Counted from the first letter of the stretch, positions 41,730-52,509 are shown. The stretch: DNA of 64,000 nucleotides from Conchocele bisecta (GCA_029237695.1 CM055268.1:52227131-52291130), one strand, 5' to 3'. The notes: generated by a model from the sequence alone, not told the origin. Made by a program: numbers and translations.

Positions 41730-43135
41730 CTGAAAACACAAAGTTTGGTAGTCTGTAATTTTGATGTGCTTATGAAATAGTCATGTGTAGACCATGGCTC
41801 CATGTCAGAAGTGCCCAACTTTGATGGAGCCATAAAAGAGGCATAGAGCAAGTAAGCAGGGCCTCAAACAGACAAACCAAAACTTGGACGCAACATTAAA
41901 TATTTTAAGTTTATGTGATACAGACAGCGGTGATGCCGGAGTATAATTTAGAGGATAACCATGCTTTGTTTTTCGATTTGGAGTGGTATGTAGGAGGTTT
42001 TATGGTCTGAGAATCAGTTTTACGGCGACGCGTTAGAGGAGCCGTAAAACTGATTCTCAGACCATAAAACCTCCCACATACAGCTTCAAATAGAAAAACA
42101 AAGCATGGTTATCCCCATTCTAATGCACCTAGTGTGCTCCCCTCTTTCTACAACATCGTAGCATATCACGAACAGTGATGTTTTTCAATACGTCAACAGG
42201 TTGTTGTCGTCATCGATAACCGCCTCACACCAAATGAATTTGAAGAAATGTAACTCCGCCGAAGAATATTCCCATTTCAAATTAACGAGATTAACAGGAC
42301 TTTTTCTAAGACATCTATACATTTTTTTTCAACTCTAATGTTTATTTTAACAATTGTATTGCTTTTCTATGTGTAGTTGCAACAGTTATTTGCTTTTATT
42401 CATTTAAAGAAATTACAACATTTCTGCACTGGGTTCGTGTGATCTTTACAACGGAAATGTTAACAACTTGTCGTGTCAACAGGCCTAGGATTTCCCTGGA
42501 GCTACGCCTAATTCAGGTCATTACCCATCTGCAATACAGTTTATTATGTATAGTCATGTATAGTCATACATTGGAATTCGTAAAATTATAGGCTGGTACT
42601 GGCATATTGAGTTTGCATTTGCGGGTGGGGTAATATTTTTGGGAATTTGTTGAAGGGCCACTACCCTGAAGTCACGTTTGTCAGTCGTTGGTCGATTCTC
42701 TTTTCCGCTTTGGGTTGTACAGGTCAATATGGCAGAATGGATAACTGAAAATGTACCGAAATTAATTTGGAAATATTTGCATTCCTCGCCGCTGGCCATT
42801 GTTTACAAAAGGGCGTAGGGCTTTATAGGCTGTAATTACAATTGACCAATCAGATGAATGCTTTCTATTTTCGGTGCATTAGAATTATATAATTATATGT
42901 AAAGAGTACAAGTGAAAATGTGGGATAGTTTGGGAGAGCTCTATTGCTTAGAAATTGACATTTTTGATGCTGGCACATGAAAATTGTGTTCATCAGAAAT
43001 GAATGGAAATATAAACTTTTAAAGTCGAACAATAATGGCTGAAGGCCTTCTCGCCGCCAACCAGTATAGTTGAATTTTCAAAAAGTTCATACCCCGATAA
43101 AGTCTCCAAAACTCTTGTTTATTTATATAGTCAAC
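41730..43135 (-). other. NADK2 intron 3
   Basis: 1.4 kb. It contains a large palindrome at 41945-42125 and a block at 42117-42892 bounded by ATTCTAATGCACC and GGTGCATTAGAAT. Otherwise unremarkable. Confidence 0.8.
41950..42120. repeat. Long inverted repeat
   Basis: The arms of about 75 bp (GGATAACCATGCTTTGTTTT outside, TCTGAGAATCAGTTTTACGG inside) surround a short centre CGACGCGTTAGAGGAG. Several mismatches. Probably a MITE. Confidence 0.7.
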
Positions 43136-43303
43136 CTTGTGGGGTCTGTGTTGATCCCAATGACGGGTTTGTCACAGAGGATCTTGGAAGCGGCGTCCAG
43201 GTACGTGCCATCACCCCCGGCCGTGAAGATCACATCCGCCCAGTCGATTATCGCACTGGTAAACGTGGGCCGCGACTGCACTTTCGTCTCGACACCTCGT
43301 GAT
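43136..43303 (-). CDS. NADK2: NADK2 exon 3 (GGDGT)
   Basis: The acceptor is TATTGTAG and the donor ACAAG|GTTGAC (T at +3 is unusual). It reads SRGVETKVQ, IIDWADVIFTAGGDGTYLDA, then KPVIGINTDPT. GGDGT (residues 155-159) is the catalytic, ATP-binding signature of NAD kinases, and GINTDP is the following conserved loop. 168 nt. Confidence 0.95.
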
Positions 43304-43345
43304 CTACAATACAAGCTACAAGAATGTACTTTCTTACATACACCG

Positions 43346-43429
43346 TCTCCATTATGGGACTCTGGTCGAAGTAAGTCATACATGTTGTCACATGTATGAC
43401 TTACTTCGACCAGAGTCCCATAATGGAGA
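43346..43429. repeat. Perfect hairpin, 39-bp arms, 6-bp loop
   Basis: 43346-43384 and 43391-43429 are exact inverse copies with loop TTGTCA. The outermost bases are TCTCCATTATGG. It is only 42 bp upstream of the exon 3 acceptor, so a pre-mRNA stem here would cover the likely branch-point area. Confidence 0.9.
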
Positions 43430-43689
43430 AAGCATATATGGATACAGAGAACAGGCCAATGGCTCTACTTTCTTTAGCAAGCTAAATACTTTGTTTAACA
43501 ATTACAATGATGAAATAAAATGTTGTTGTCTGTTATCATCTCTAATATGATGCCAAAAGTTTCTAAGAAATAAAGAAAATATGAAACCTTCAGACAACAA
43601 TATTTGTTTCCCGCCTGTTAACAGTTAACCCACCATTTGAAAATATAAACCTAGAGCAACATTGTCTTGCAACACTGGATCAACAAAGG

Positions 43690-43922
43690 ACCTGCGTCCC
43701 GGTTCACTAAACTTTGTACGACTAAAATATTTGTAAGTGCAAATTTAGGATCGTCTGGAAATTGAAATTGATGGATTTCCATTTATAGAGCAGCCTATGC
43801 TCAATAAATGCAAATCCAATAATTGTTCACAAGAAAACATTGTTAATGGGAGTTTTACAAACTATCGTAATTTTGCACTTATGAACATTTTAGTCTTACA
43901 AAGTATAGTGAAACGGCCCCCA
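43690..43922. mobile_element. G-ended MITE, copy 2
   Basis: The ends are CGGTTCACTAAACTTTG and AGTATAGTGAAACGGCCCCC. The same inner blocks as 38137-38345. The left GGGGGCC end is eroded. Confidence 0.7.
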
Positions 43923-44053
43923 GTTGTCTTGTTGAGGATTGAATCATGACAAAATTGCAACCAAGAAGTACAATTTTACAGCTGTTGGGTATGGTAGGGC
44001 GACAGTAATTTTCCAATTGCTAATGTAATATTGGCTGCAACAGGCATATGTGA

Positions 44054-44109
44054 TTGATTGATTGGTGTTTAACGACCTATCCACAGCTAAGGTAATTTAA
44101 GGCCAGGCC
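44054..44109 (-). mobile_element. 56-bp SINE stub with 15-bp target duplication
   Basis: AACAGGCATATGTGA flanks both sides (44039-44053 and 44110-44124). The insert on the minus strand is only the SINE 3' end: GGCCTGGCC, TTAGCTGTGGATAGG, GTTAAACACC and a (AATC)n tail. A severe 5' truncation, as expected for target-primed reverse transcription. Confidence 0.85.
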
Positions 44110-44139
44110 AACAGGCATATGTGAAGCAATCAATATAAG

Positions 44140-44419
44140 CAGGGGCGGATACAGAAATAATTGCAGGGGGGGGTCTGTAATTACAATTCGGCATAGCCGA
44201 CTTCCGCGAGCGCGAAATCTTAAAAGTCGGAAGGTCTGGGGGTCTCCCCCATGAAATTTTTAAATGCCAGATCGCCGCAGATGCAATTTCCCGACACCTA
44301 GGCCACGAAAAAAGTCATCCAACTATTCGAGTATTGTATATTTTTTTTTTTTTTTTTTGCCGACAGCAGGGGGGGGGTGTCCAGACCCCCCTGGACCCCC
44401 CCCCCTGTATCCACGCCTG
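44140..44419. mobile_element. 280-bp hAT-like MITE with 5-bp target duplication
   Basis: The ends are CAGGGGCGGATACAG and CTGTATCCACGCCTG. ATAAG directly repeats on both sides (44135-44139, 44420-44424). The inside has long G and T runs and 'GACTTCCGCGAGCGCGAAAT'. It resembles the fragment at 6191. Confidence 0.8.
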
Positions 44420-44639
44420 ATAAGCGTTAACGGGTACAGGGTATGGGATCACATAGTCTATTGTTTTGTCTGGAGTATTGGCAGTGCCCATGAGGTCTCG
44501 GATAAATCTTACATTTCATAAATATGACTGCGGTTTCTTCCTTTTAATGGTGACCATGTTCCAGCCGTTAACACTACGAGTCCACCAATACCAAATTTAG
44601 CAGCATTACTTATGTAGTTAGTCTGAACATATTGCAGAG

Positions 44640-47465
44640 AAATTTAAATCGGACCAAATTTAAACAACATTCAATTCAGTCCGATTCAAGTTTCTGCACA
44701 TAATCCAAAATGGCCGCCATGAAAAATTACCATAGGTCAAATTCTAAAAAAATCTTCTCATGAACCGCCATACAGATATCGACGAAACTTGGCAGGAATG
44801 ATCGACCGTCAATGTTCTTTCAGACTTACTAAAATAATGACCACGGGATAAACAAGAGCTGTAGGAGAACAGCATAGCTCGACTACGAGGGTTGTCGATG
44901 TACACATAGCTTGACAAAGAAGGTGGCTGCGGCCTGCATAAAAATCTTAACCAAGGTTGACTAAAAACATTAACCAAGGGAAACTAGAAATGTGGCCCGT
45001 CGGCACACGAATACCCCCACTGGCAGCCAAAGAAAACGAGGCATTTTTGATTATAAGCCATTTAGCCGAGCGTTAAGGTTTCAAACGCATCAAGTCTGTG
45101 ACCTTGACCCTGGGCATAGTGTGATAATCCATGCATCGGTGTAGAAGATATAGAGCGGAAGGGAATTTCAATGGGTTTGACCTTTGACCTTCAACTATGA
45201 CCTTGACCTCGGACGTAGGTGCGTGGTTATTGATCGAGACACACCTTCTCATCCTGAGAAACATTTGTGCCAAGGCATTTGATAATCCATGCATCGGTGT
45301 AGAAGAAATAGAGCGGAAGGGAATTTCAATAGGTTTGACCTTTGACCTTCAACAGTGACCTTGACCTTGGACGTAGGTGCGTGGTTTTCCAAGTATGGTT
45401 GCTGTAGGCCCAGGAGTATTCCATATACAAGCTTGAGTAAAAACCGTAACCAAGGGGAGATAACTAAGTAATCCAAGGATAAAAGTAGGTCAAGGTCAAA
45501 TATAGGTCAGGGATTATTGATGTACATCACTAGGAGATGAAGTTGTCCAAGTATGGTTGATGTAGGCCCAGAAGTATTCCATATACAAGCTTGACTATAA
45601 ACATTAAGCAAGTAATTCAAGGTTAAATGTAGGTGAAGGTAAAATAAAGGTCAGGGGTTATTGATGTACATCCCTATGAGAAAAAGTTATCCAAGTATGG
45701 TGTCTGTATGCACAATAGTATTCCATCAAGAAGCTTGACTAAAAAAGCTTAACCAAGGTTGAGTAAAAACCTTAACCAAGGGGAATTAAGTAGGTAATTT
45801 AAGGTTAAATGTAGGTGAAGGTCAAATATAGGTCAGGGGTTGTTGATGTACATCACTAGGAGATGAAGTTGTCCAAGTATGGTTGGTGTAGGGCCATGAG
45901 TATTCCATCTACAAGCTTGACTAAAACCGTAACCAAAGAGAATTAAGCAAGTAATTCAAGAGGAAATGTAGGTCAAGGTCAAATATAGATCAGGGGTTAT
46001 TGATGTACATGACTATGAGAAAAGGTTGTCCAAGTATGGTGTGTGTATGCACAATAGTATTCCATGTACAAGCTTGAGTAAAAAGCTTAACCAAGGTCGA
46101 GTAAAAACCTTAACCAAGGGGAATTAAGTAAGTAATTCAAGGTTAAATGTAGGTCAAGGTCAAATATAGGTCAGGGGTTGTTGATGTACATCACTAGGAG
46201 ATGAAGTTGTCCAAGTATGGTTGGTGTAGGGCCAGGAGTATTCCATCTACAAGCTTGACTAAAAACGTTAACCAAGGGGAATTAAGTAAGTAATTCAAGA
46301 GGAAATGTAGGTCAAGGTCAAATATAGATCAGGGGTTGTTGATGTACATCACTAGGAGATGAAGTTGTCCAAGTATGGTGGGTGTAGGGCCAGTAGTATT
46401 CCATATAGAAGGTCGACTAAAAACATTAACCAAAAGGAATTAAGTAAGTAATTGAAGAGGAAATGAAGGTGAAGGTCAAATATAGATCAGGGGTTATTGA
46501 TGTACATACCTATGAGAAAAGGTTGTCGAAGTATGGTGTCTGGATGCACAATAGTATTCAATGTACAAGCTTGAAAAAAAAACCTTAACCAAGGTTGACT
46601 AAAAACCTTAACCAAGGGGAATTAAGTAAGTAATTCAAGAGGAAATATAGGTGAAGGTCAAATATAGATCATGGGTTATTGATGTGCATCACTAGGAGAT
46701 GAAGTTGTCCAAGTATGGTGGGTGTAGGGCCAGTAGTATTGCATATACAAACTTGACTAAAAACCTTAACCAAGTTTGACTAAAAACCTTAACCAAGGGG
46801 AATTAACCAAGTAATTCAAGAGGAAATGTAGGTCAAGGTGAAATATAGATCAGGGGTTATTGATGTACATCACTAGGAGATGAAGTTGTCCAAGTATGGT
46901 GGGTGTAGGGCCAGTAGTATTCCATATACAAGCTTGACTAAAAACCTTAACCAAGGCGTGACGGTGACGCCGACGCCGGGGTGACAACATAAGCTCTACT
47001 TATTCTTCGAATAGTCGAGCTAAAAATGGGCGGGGACTGGGGGGTCAAGTAGGTGTCAAAGTTCACATGTGACCAAATATCTTCATGTTATACATGTATA
47101 TCAAATCGAAGGTATAGAGGAGACGATCACTGTGGAGCATTTTTTTTCAAAATCGGATGATTACATCATCCAAGATGGCCGTCCATTTATTATAGATTTC
47201 AAATCTGCCAGACCGATTTCGACGAAACTTGGCAGGAATTATTGATAATCATTGCTCTTTCAGATCTGTTAAAATTATGACCCCGGGATCAAAAATGGGC
47301 GGGGCCCGGAGGGTCAAGTCGGGGTCAAATATCACATTTGACAAAATATGGTAATGTCATATATCAAATCAAATTAATCGAGGAGACGATCACTGTGGCG
47401 CATTTTTTGTCAAAACTGAATGATTACATCATCCAAGATGACTGCCGAAAGCTCCATAACAACTG
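44640..47465 (-). mobile_element. B-family cores (minus strand), split by a C-family element
   Basis: 44640-44850 and 47023-47465 together form B-family cores in reverse orientation ('CAAGATGGCC', 'CGACGAAACTTGGCAGGAAT', 'AAAAATGGGCGGGG'). Both terminal hairpins are missing. It gives the empty-site reference for the C insertion: GGGAT then AAAAATGGGCGG, intact at about 47286-47300. Confidence 0.7.
44852..47022 (+). mobile_element. C-family hairpin-ended element
   Basis: The start is ACAAGAGCTG with hairpin GCTGT-AGGAGA-ACAGC, then box AGCTCGACTA (44876-44885). The end is TAGTCGAGCT (47012-47021), an exact 10-bp inverse, with an imperfect 5' arm AGCTCTACTTATTC and loop TTC. About nine cores of about 165 bp carry 'GTTGTCCAAGTATGG', 'TAGGTCAAGGTCAAATATAG' and 'TTGATGTACAT'. 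H-type cores occupy 45119-45395. Confidence 0.8.
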
Positions 47466-47682
47466 TAGGCCAATTCCGCTATACAATCAATAGCGTGCCA
47501 ATAAAGTACGATTGCAAAACTGCCATGTTGTTTGATTAGAGAGGATCCAAATAAGGTGCAACTCAGGTGGTGATCACAATAACGTTATAAGCTCAACTAA
47601 ATGAACTTTCAACTTTTGTAGAGCATATTTACTCCTCAATTTGACAATCAAGGAGTAGTTTCACATTACAGATAAGGAGCTA
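47466..47682. other. Intron stretch without recognisable features
   Basis: No repeat shared with the window is seen. Confidence 0.4.
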
Positions 47683-48622
47683 GATTAACTATTTCAACAC
47701 CACAGGCATGTATAGTGGTATTGGCAAACAGTGTAGATCCAGTGAGTCGGCTCGTAGCGAGCTGTCTCTCAGGATCTGCACTTTTTGCAAGTAATTTGCA
47801 TATGTTTGAGAAAAAAGCAACCCCTTTCCATATGTGGGCTAGTCTGAAAATTTTGTGGCGATTCGGTTGTTTGCAAAATTAACATATCAAAATCCATTCC
47901 AGTTACTATGGGGTGAAAGGGTTAGAAGAGCAAATTTACTCCTAAATTTGACAATCAATGAGTAGCTTCCAATTTCTCCAGCCTGAAAAGTGAAAGTGAA
48001 TGGGTTTAACGTCCCAGCAACAGCTAAGGTCATATAGACGAGACCAAGTTTCATCCGACAGACCAGTGGGATGGAAATACTATGAAAGTATTTGTGATGC
48101 CCAAGGCGAGGTTTGAACCCACAACCTCCAGATTGGAACTCAGGTGTTCTAACCTCTGGGTCACAACCCATCCCTATTATCCAGACTGAAGAAATGTACT
48201 TTAACTTATGGTCTTTGTGACTAGTGTACATACAGACGAGTCTGTGCATCCACGTACACCTATACACTGTTCACAATGCAGTCCATGTCACAGCTACTGT
48301 ATTCGTAATGAAAATGTCTGCAGTTACAATACACGCCTGCACATCGCTTTTTGGCTTATAGTTATGCAAATATGTTCATCCTTACATGTAAGTAACTGGA
48401 ATGGATTTAGATATGTTAACTTTCTGACCAATCCAACCATCATAAAATCATATTCAGACTAGTCCATTTATGATAAGGGGGGGTTTTTGTTCTCAAAAAT
48501 GAAAGCTGCTTGCAAAAAGTGTAGATCCTGATGAGACGGCTCGACACAAGCCGCATCAGTGGATGACTGGATCTACACTTTTTGCCAAAACCACTATACA
48601 GGCCTGTGGTGTTGAAAGAGGT
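47683..48622. mobile_element. 0.9-kb inverted-end element containing a SINE
   Basis: TTTCAACACCACAGGC and GTATAGTGGTATTGGC on the left are mirrored by GCCAAAACCACTATAC and GCCTGTGGTGTTGAAA on the right. Inner hairpins use AGTGTAGATCC/GGATCTACACT (48512-48582). A SINE lies inside. Confidence 0.65.
47992..48178 (-). mobile_element. tRNA-headed SINE, best copy
   Basis: On the minus strand: A-box-like TGACCCAGAGGTTAGAAC, then CCTGAGTTCCAATCTGG, B-box GGTTCAAACC, then the body and the 3' end TTAGCTGTTGCTGGGACG, TTAAACCC and tail TTCACTTTCACTTTTC. Length about 187 bp. The tRNA-like half makes it a SINE; the parental tRNA is not certain. Confidence 0.75.
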
Positions 48623-48669
48623 AAATATTAATGTACGGTAATTTTTTGTTGATAATGTAAATGTAAGAA

Positions 48670-48916
48670 TATATGTGGCTGTGACATGTGAAATGGGGCT
48701 TATGGGTTTTGTGACCAGTGTGGATCCAGATCAGCCTGTGCATTCGCACAGTCTGACCAGGATCTGCACTGTTGGCTATTACATTAATGAATCACCTCTT
48801 GTGGTTTTAACAAGAAATATAAATCGTTTTCAGGCTAAGGGAGTGTATTATTGAATCAGGAGCTACACTGATCACAACTCCTGTAAGTCCCATTCCTCCA
48901 GTCACAGCCACATATA
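48670..48916. mobile_element. M-family MITE, intact copy 2
   Basis: The ends are TATATGTGGCTGTGACATG and CCAGTCACAGCCACATATA, with the same inside as 41331-41577. The right end stops 28 bp from exon 2's 3' edge, inside intron 2. Confidence 0.75.
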
Positions 48917-48944
48917 CAGAGAGGTAGAGGAGATTGGTACATAC

Positions 48945-49033
48945 AGGAGGCATTGTCTGATCAGTTCCACACTTCGGTAGTGCGTCTCGTGTCGTTCCTT
49001 CAAGGTGTCATAGTCAGATCTCTTTCTTTCCAA
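48945..49033 (-). CDS. NADK2: NADK2 exon 2
   Basis: The acceptor is TTTGATTGCAG and the donor CTCCT|GTATGT. It reads LERKRSDYDTLKERHETHY and then RSVELIRQCL. Joined to exon 1's DFKLK it matches the family's SDY..L.ERH segment residue for residue in length. 89 nt, phase 0 in and phase 2 out. Confidence 0.92.
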
Positions 49034-49146
49034 CTGCAATCAAATGTAGCAGATACATGTAACTACAGATTATGTTTGTAAAACATGGATATTCTGCCCC
49101 CACCCTGCATACTAGATCGTTAACAATAATTCCGCCACGGAAGCGG

Positions 49147-50864
49147 TGTCGCGCCTGCCGAGGCATTTGACTGTAACATGATCATGGGCATGTGCTGAAG
49201 TAAGCATCAGAGAAGTGCATGCTTTAAACACGAAAAAGTTAAAGGTTGAAAAAAAATGGCTGGCTAAGTGTTTACACAACCACGTGAAGGTCAAAAAGGT
49301 CAAGATCATGTTCAGGTGGCATGTGTGTGTTCCAAATGTTCACATGTATCAAGTATACAGATATTGAAGCAATCCATCCAGTAATATTAAAGTTACATGA
49401 TGATGATGAAGAAACTTGTCCAAACTTTTTGACGTAAAAGCGGCTAAGTGTTTCCACAACAATGTGAAGGTAAACAAGGTCATGGTCATGTTAATGGTGG
49501 TACGAGTGTGTTCCAAATGCTCACATATATCAAGTGTTCAAATATTAAAGCGATCCGTCAAGTAAAAGTATATCCTGATGAAGAAACTTGTACAAACTTT
49601 TTGACACAAAAAATCTAAGTGTTCCCGCAAAAATGTGAAGGTAAAAAATGTCAAGGTCATGTTAAAGGTACATGCCCACGCAGTAGGCACAAAATGTTCT
49701 TTATAGGAATTAAATAAGTGTATAATTATGTCACTATTCCACCAGTTCTAAAAATTACGAGTCCCCGCTATACAAATATAATCATTTATTAATTATCAAT
49801 TTACTGTTAGCGACGCGCGGCGGTAACAGTCTATTTTGATAATGTGCGGGGACGACGACTTTCACATCACGGCTTGCGGTGCGCATGCGCAGTATACTAC
49901 GCGCGCCAGTAGGCTTCCCAATATGTAAACAAGAAAATCAACATGTCGAAACGTCCAGGACGGAAATTGTATGAAAAGGCGTTAGCCAAAAAAAAAAAAG
50001 AAATGTCTGAGTGACAGGCAGTACAGAGAGAGAGAGAGAGAGAGAGTGGTTAATATTGGCGACCAGATCACCAAATCGAAAGAGTTACGTGGAGATTTAA
50101 ATTTGGACTCGAACAGAGATTTTTCTTCTCAACTTCCGATACTTCACTGCGCATGTCAAAGATGTGATATGATTGACCGTGTCACATGACGCGTGTTGGT
50201 AAAAATAGCACGAGGTCGGAAAATACCCTTTCTGGTCGCGGCATATAAAATGCGATTTAACACCAATTAACACGCGCCGTAATTAAAAATAACTCGTTAG
50301 TGGGTAGACAAATGGCTCATATAAGGCATGACAGAAAATGAAAAGTAGTAGTACAGTGTAACCTGCTGCGTGGGTATGTACCTTTAATGGCAGCATGAGT
50401 GTGTTCCAAATGCTCACATGAAGCACGTGTTCAAATATTGAAGGAATCTGTCAAGTAATATTATGGTATAGATGAAAAAGCGGTGACAGTTAAACATCAC
50501 AAGACGCGGTGTCGCGCCTGCCAAGGCATTTGACCGTAACATGATCATGAGCATGTGCTAAGCATCACAATAAACTTATAGCATGATGACGAAACGTGTA
50601 CAAAGTTCATGACGCAAAAAATGGCTAAGTATTTCAGCAAAAATTTGAAGGTAAGAAAGGTCAAGGTCATGTGAATTGGCGGCATGAGTGTGTTCCTAAT
50701 GCTTACATGCATCAAGTGTCCAAATATTGAAGCAATCCGCAAAGTAATATTAAAGTTACAGCATAATGCATGATGATGAAGCTTGTGCGAAGTTTTTAAC
50801 ATTTCGGATTATGACAACGCGGACGAAGACGGAAAAAGCGGCGACTATAGTCGCAGGCACGACA
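49147..50864 (+). mobile_element. E-type element, variant ends, with nested MITE
   Basis: The head is TGTCGCGCCTGC and the tail GCAGGCACGACA (11 of 12 inverse match), preceded by the palindrome GCGACTATAGTCGC. Cores of about 175 bp have 'AAGGTCAAGGTCATGTT' and 'GTGTGTTCCAAATG.TCACAT'. A duplicate head lies at 50509. A MITE of 718 bp is nested. Confidence 0.7.
49666..50383. mobile_element. TTAA-flanked MITE, copy 2
   Basis: TTAA is duplicated at 49662-49665 and 50384-50387. The ends are AGGTACATGCCC and GGGTATGTACCT. The interrupted core reads GTCATG-TTAA-TGG, the same as the uninterrupted neighbour at about 49487, proving the TTAA target. A (GA)n run at 50027-50046 and an A-run lie inside. 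Confidence 0.85.
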
Positions 50865-50929
50865 AAAATTATTGTGTTTTGTGCCATAATAATAAATAAG
50901 CAAATTCAGAAAATTGCATAACCCAAGGG

Positions 50930-51390
50930 GCGTTTATTAGAAATACGGTAAACTTTCAGCTTAAAACCAAACACATTTGCTGTTATCAATAAATATTAAC
51001 CGCCATCTTAGATTTTTAAATCATTCGACAAGCAGTGATTTGGTTGGTTAATGGAGTAACGTCATTCTCGATAAGCCAACCAAATCACTGCGTGTCAAGA
51101 ATTATTTTAACTGCGCCTCACGGTTACGGAAAGTAGTTTGGCGTGGGAGTTTACTGGGATATAAATTTTGGACAGAGACTTGCTATGGGCCAATCAAATG
51201 TTAGGGAATTGTGTAAATATTTTTGTGCTGGAATTATTAGAATAAATACGGTAAATTTTCAGATTAAAATGAAACACATTTGCTGTTATCAATAAATATT
51301 AACCGCCATCTTAGAAGATTTTTAAATCATTTGACACACAGTGATTTGCTTGGTTAATAGAGTGACGTCACTCAATGTCACGATTCCAGA
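50930..51390. repeat. Direct repeat of about 150 bp flanking a P-family fragment
   Basis: 50934-51105 and 51236-51385 share 'ATACGGTAAA.TTTCAG', 'TTTGCTGTTATCAATAAATA' and 'TTAACCGCCATCTTAGA'. Between them 51106-51235 is the non-palindromic part of the P-family MITE. Confidence 0.7.
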
Positions 51391-52221
51391 TTATTTTTTT
51401 TACCATTGAGAAGCTCTGATATTACCACAATGTGCCTTATCACATGAGCATTATGTATTGAAAATTTGTCATTTGAATTTCGACTGCCCCCCGCCCTACG
51501 GCAAAATTTTGGATCAGTCACTGATGTCAGATATATTTTATATCATACCAGATAATATTTTGCCATGATTTCATTAGATTATAACCCTTGGTAGCAAGAT
51601 AGCTTCAGAATACATCTTGCAGTAGTACTGCTCCCTATATATATATGTTTTGTACTGTCATTTCGGCTAATTCTGCGCATCGGCTAATGCACAATTCATG
51701 TAAATTTTGCTTAGTGTGCGTCAAAATAAATTATGTTGAATTTGGAAATAACCACTTTTAAAGCGCTACACTATGTCACAAGTTTATCACATTTCGATAG
51801 TTTGGCTAAAAGTTATCCAGAATATGGTCAAAATGTGGAAAATCGTAAGACTGTTAGACATCATGCACTGTTGATGAAATAGCTGTCTTGCTTGCTAAAT
51901 CAATAGTTCAACAAAGAAACTAAAATGGCATGGTCACTGATTAGTATTGCTTTAAGCTTAGTACCAATTTTTCTACGCTGATACAGTCTGCTGTTTGCCA
52001 TTTTTGTTTACACTACCAGATGCACAGCATTATCCGAAAAAAATGTGACGTTGAAAACACAGAGGCAACGTCATACATCACACAATTTACGTCATTTACT
52101 GACGTCAGAATGCTACGACATTTAACCCGTACAGACTTCTTTGAACTGCCTTGGCATGGTAATGATATTTCAATTTGTATGGAAAGCCTTAGGTGCGCAG
52201 AATTAGCCAACACCATTGTAC
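51390..52221. other. Intron 1 portion next to exon 1
   Basis: CGGCTAATTCTGCGC at about 51664 and GCGCAGAATTAGCC at about 52196 are inverse copies, suggesting an inserted element of about 540 bp ending roughly 11 bp from the exon 1 donor. Weak evidence only. Confidence 0.4.
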
Positions 52222-52509
52222 CTTTAATTTAAAATCTTTCTCACTAAGCCCCTTGTAGCGAAGTTTTTCAAATTCATATCTGGTTATTCTCGACAGAATA
52301 GCAGCTGTTTGCGGCCTGAATATGGGTGCATCTGTTTGTCCATATTTCTCCGAAGTCTTAGTCAGCAAACTGAACTTCCTTGATCTCAAACAGCCAGACT
52401 GACACTTTCTCAACGTCAAATAATTGGATAGAAATTTGCAGCTAAACTGACAATTGGTAGATTGCAACAGACCAAAACATAGAGTCGGACAAGTAAGTGG
52501 AATATTCAT
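52222..52509 (-). CDS. NADK2: NADK2 exon 1 with start codon
   Basis: From the ATG at 52509 it reads MNIPLTCPTLCFGLLQ, a basic, serine- and leucine-rich stretch with almost no acidic residues (LRKCQSGCLRSRKFSLL), then ITRYEFEKLRYKGLSEKDFK. The first part suits a mitochondrial presequence and the last part is the family's first conserved block. An in-frame ATG at 52572 would add 21 residues. I prefer 52509 because the presequence from there has the usual length. The donor is TTAAAG|GTACAA. 288 nt. Confidence 0.85.

Larger units (their letters stand above)
43304..48944 (-). other. NADK2 intron 2
   Basis: 5.6 kb. It holds a perfect 39-bp hairpin near the exon 3 acceptor, a G-ended MITE, a tiny SINE, a 5-bp-duplication element, the B/C nested pair, a 0.9-kb TIR block and an M-MITE next to exon 2. 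Confidence 0.85.
49034..52221 (-). other. NADK2 intron 1
   Basis: 3.2 kb. It contains the E-type element 49147-50864 with a TTAA MITE, duplicated blocks around a P-family fragment, and a region of about 550 bp with inverted ends next to exon 1. Confidence 0.85.

Noticed and set aside
48105..48178. tRNA gene
   Set aside because: It is the head of a SINE with body and tail; the acceptor stem cannot be formed.
49936..50010. A short gene starting ATGTCGAAACGTCCAGG
   Set aside because: It ends after about 20 codons and lies inside a TTAA-flanked MITE.
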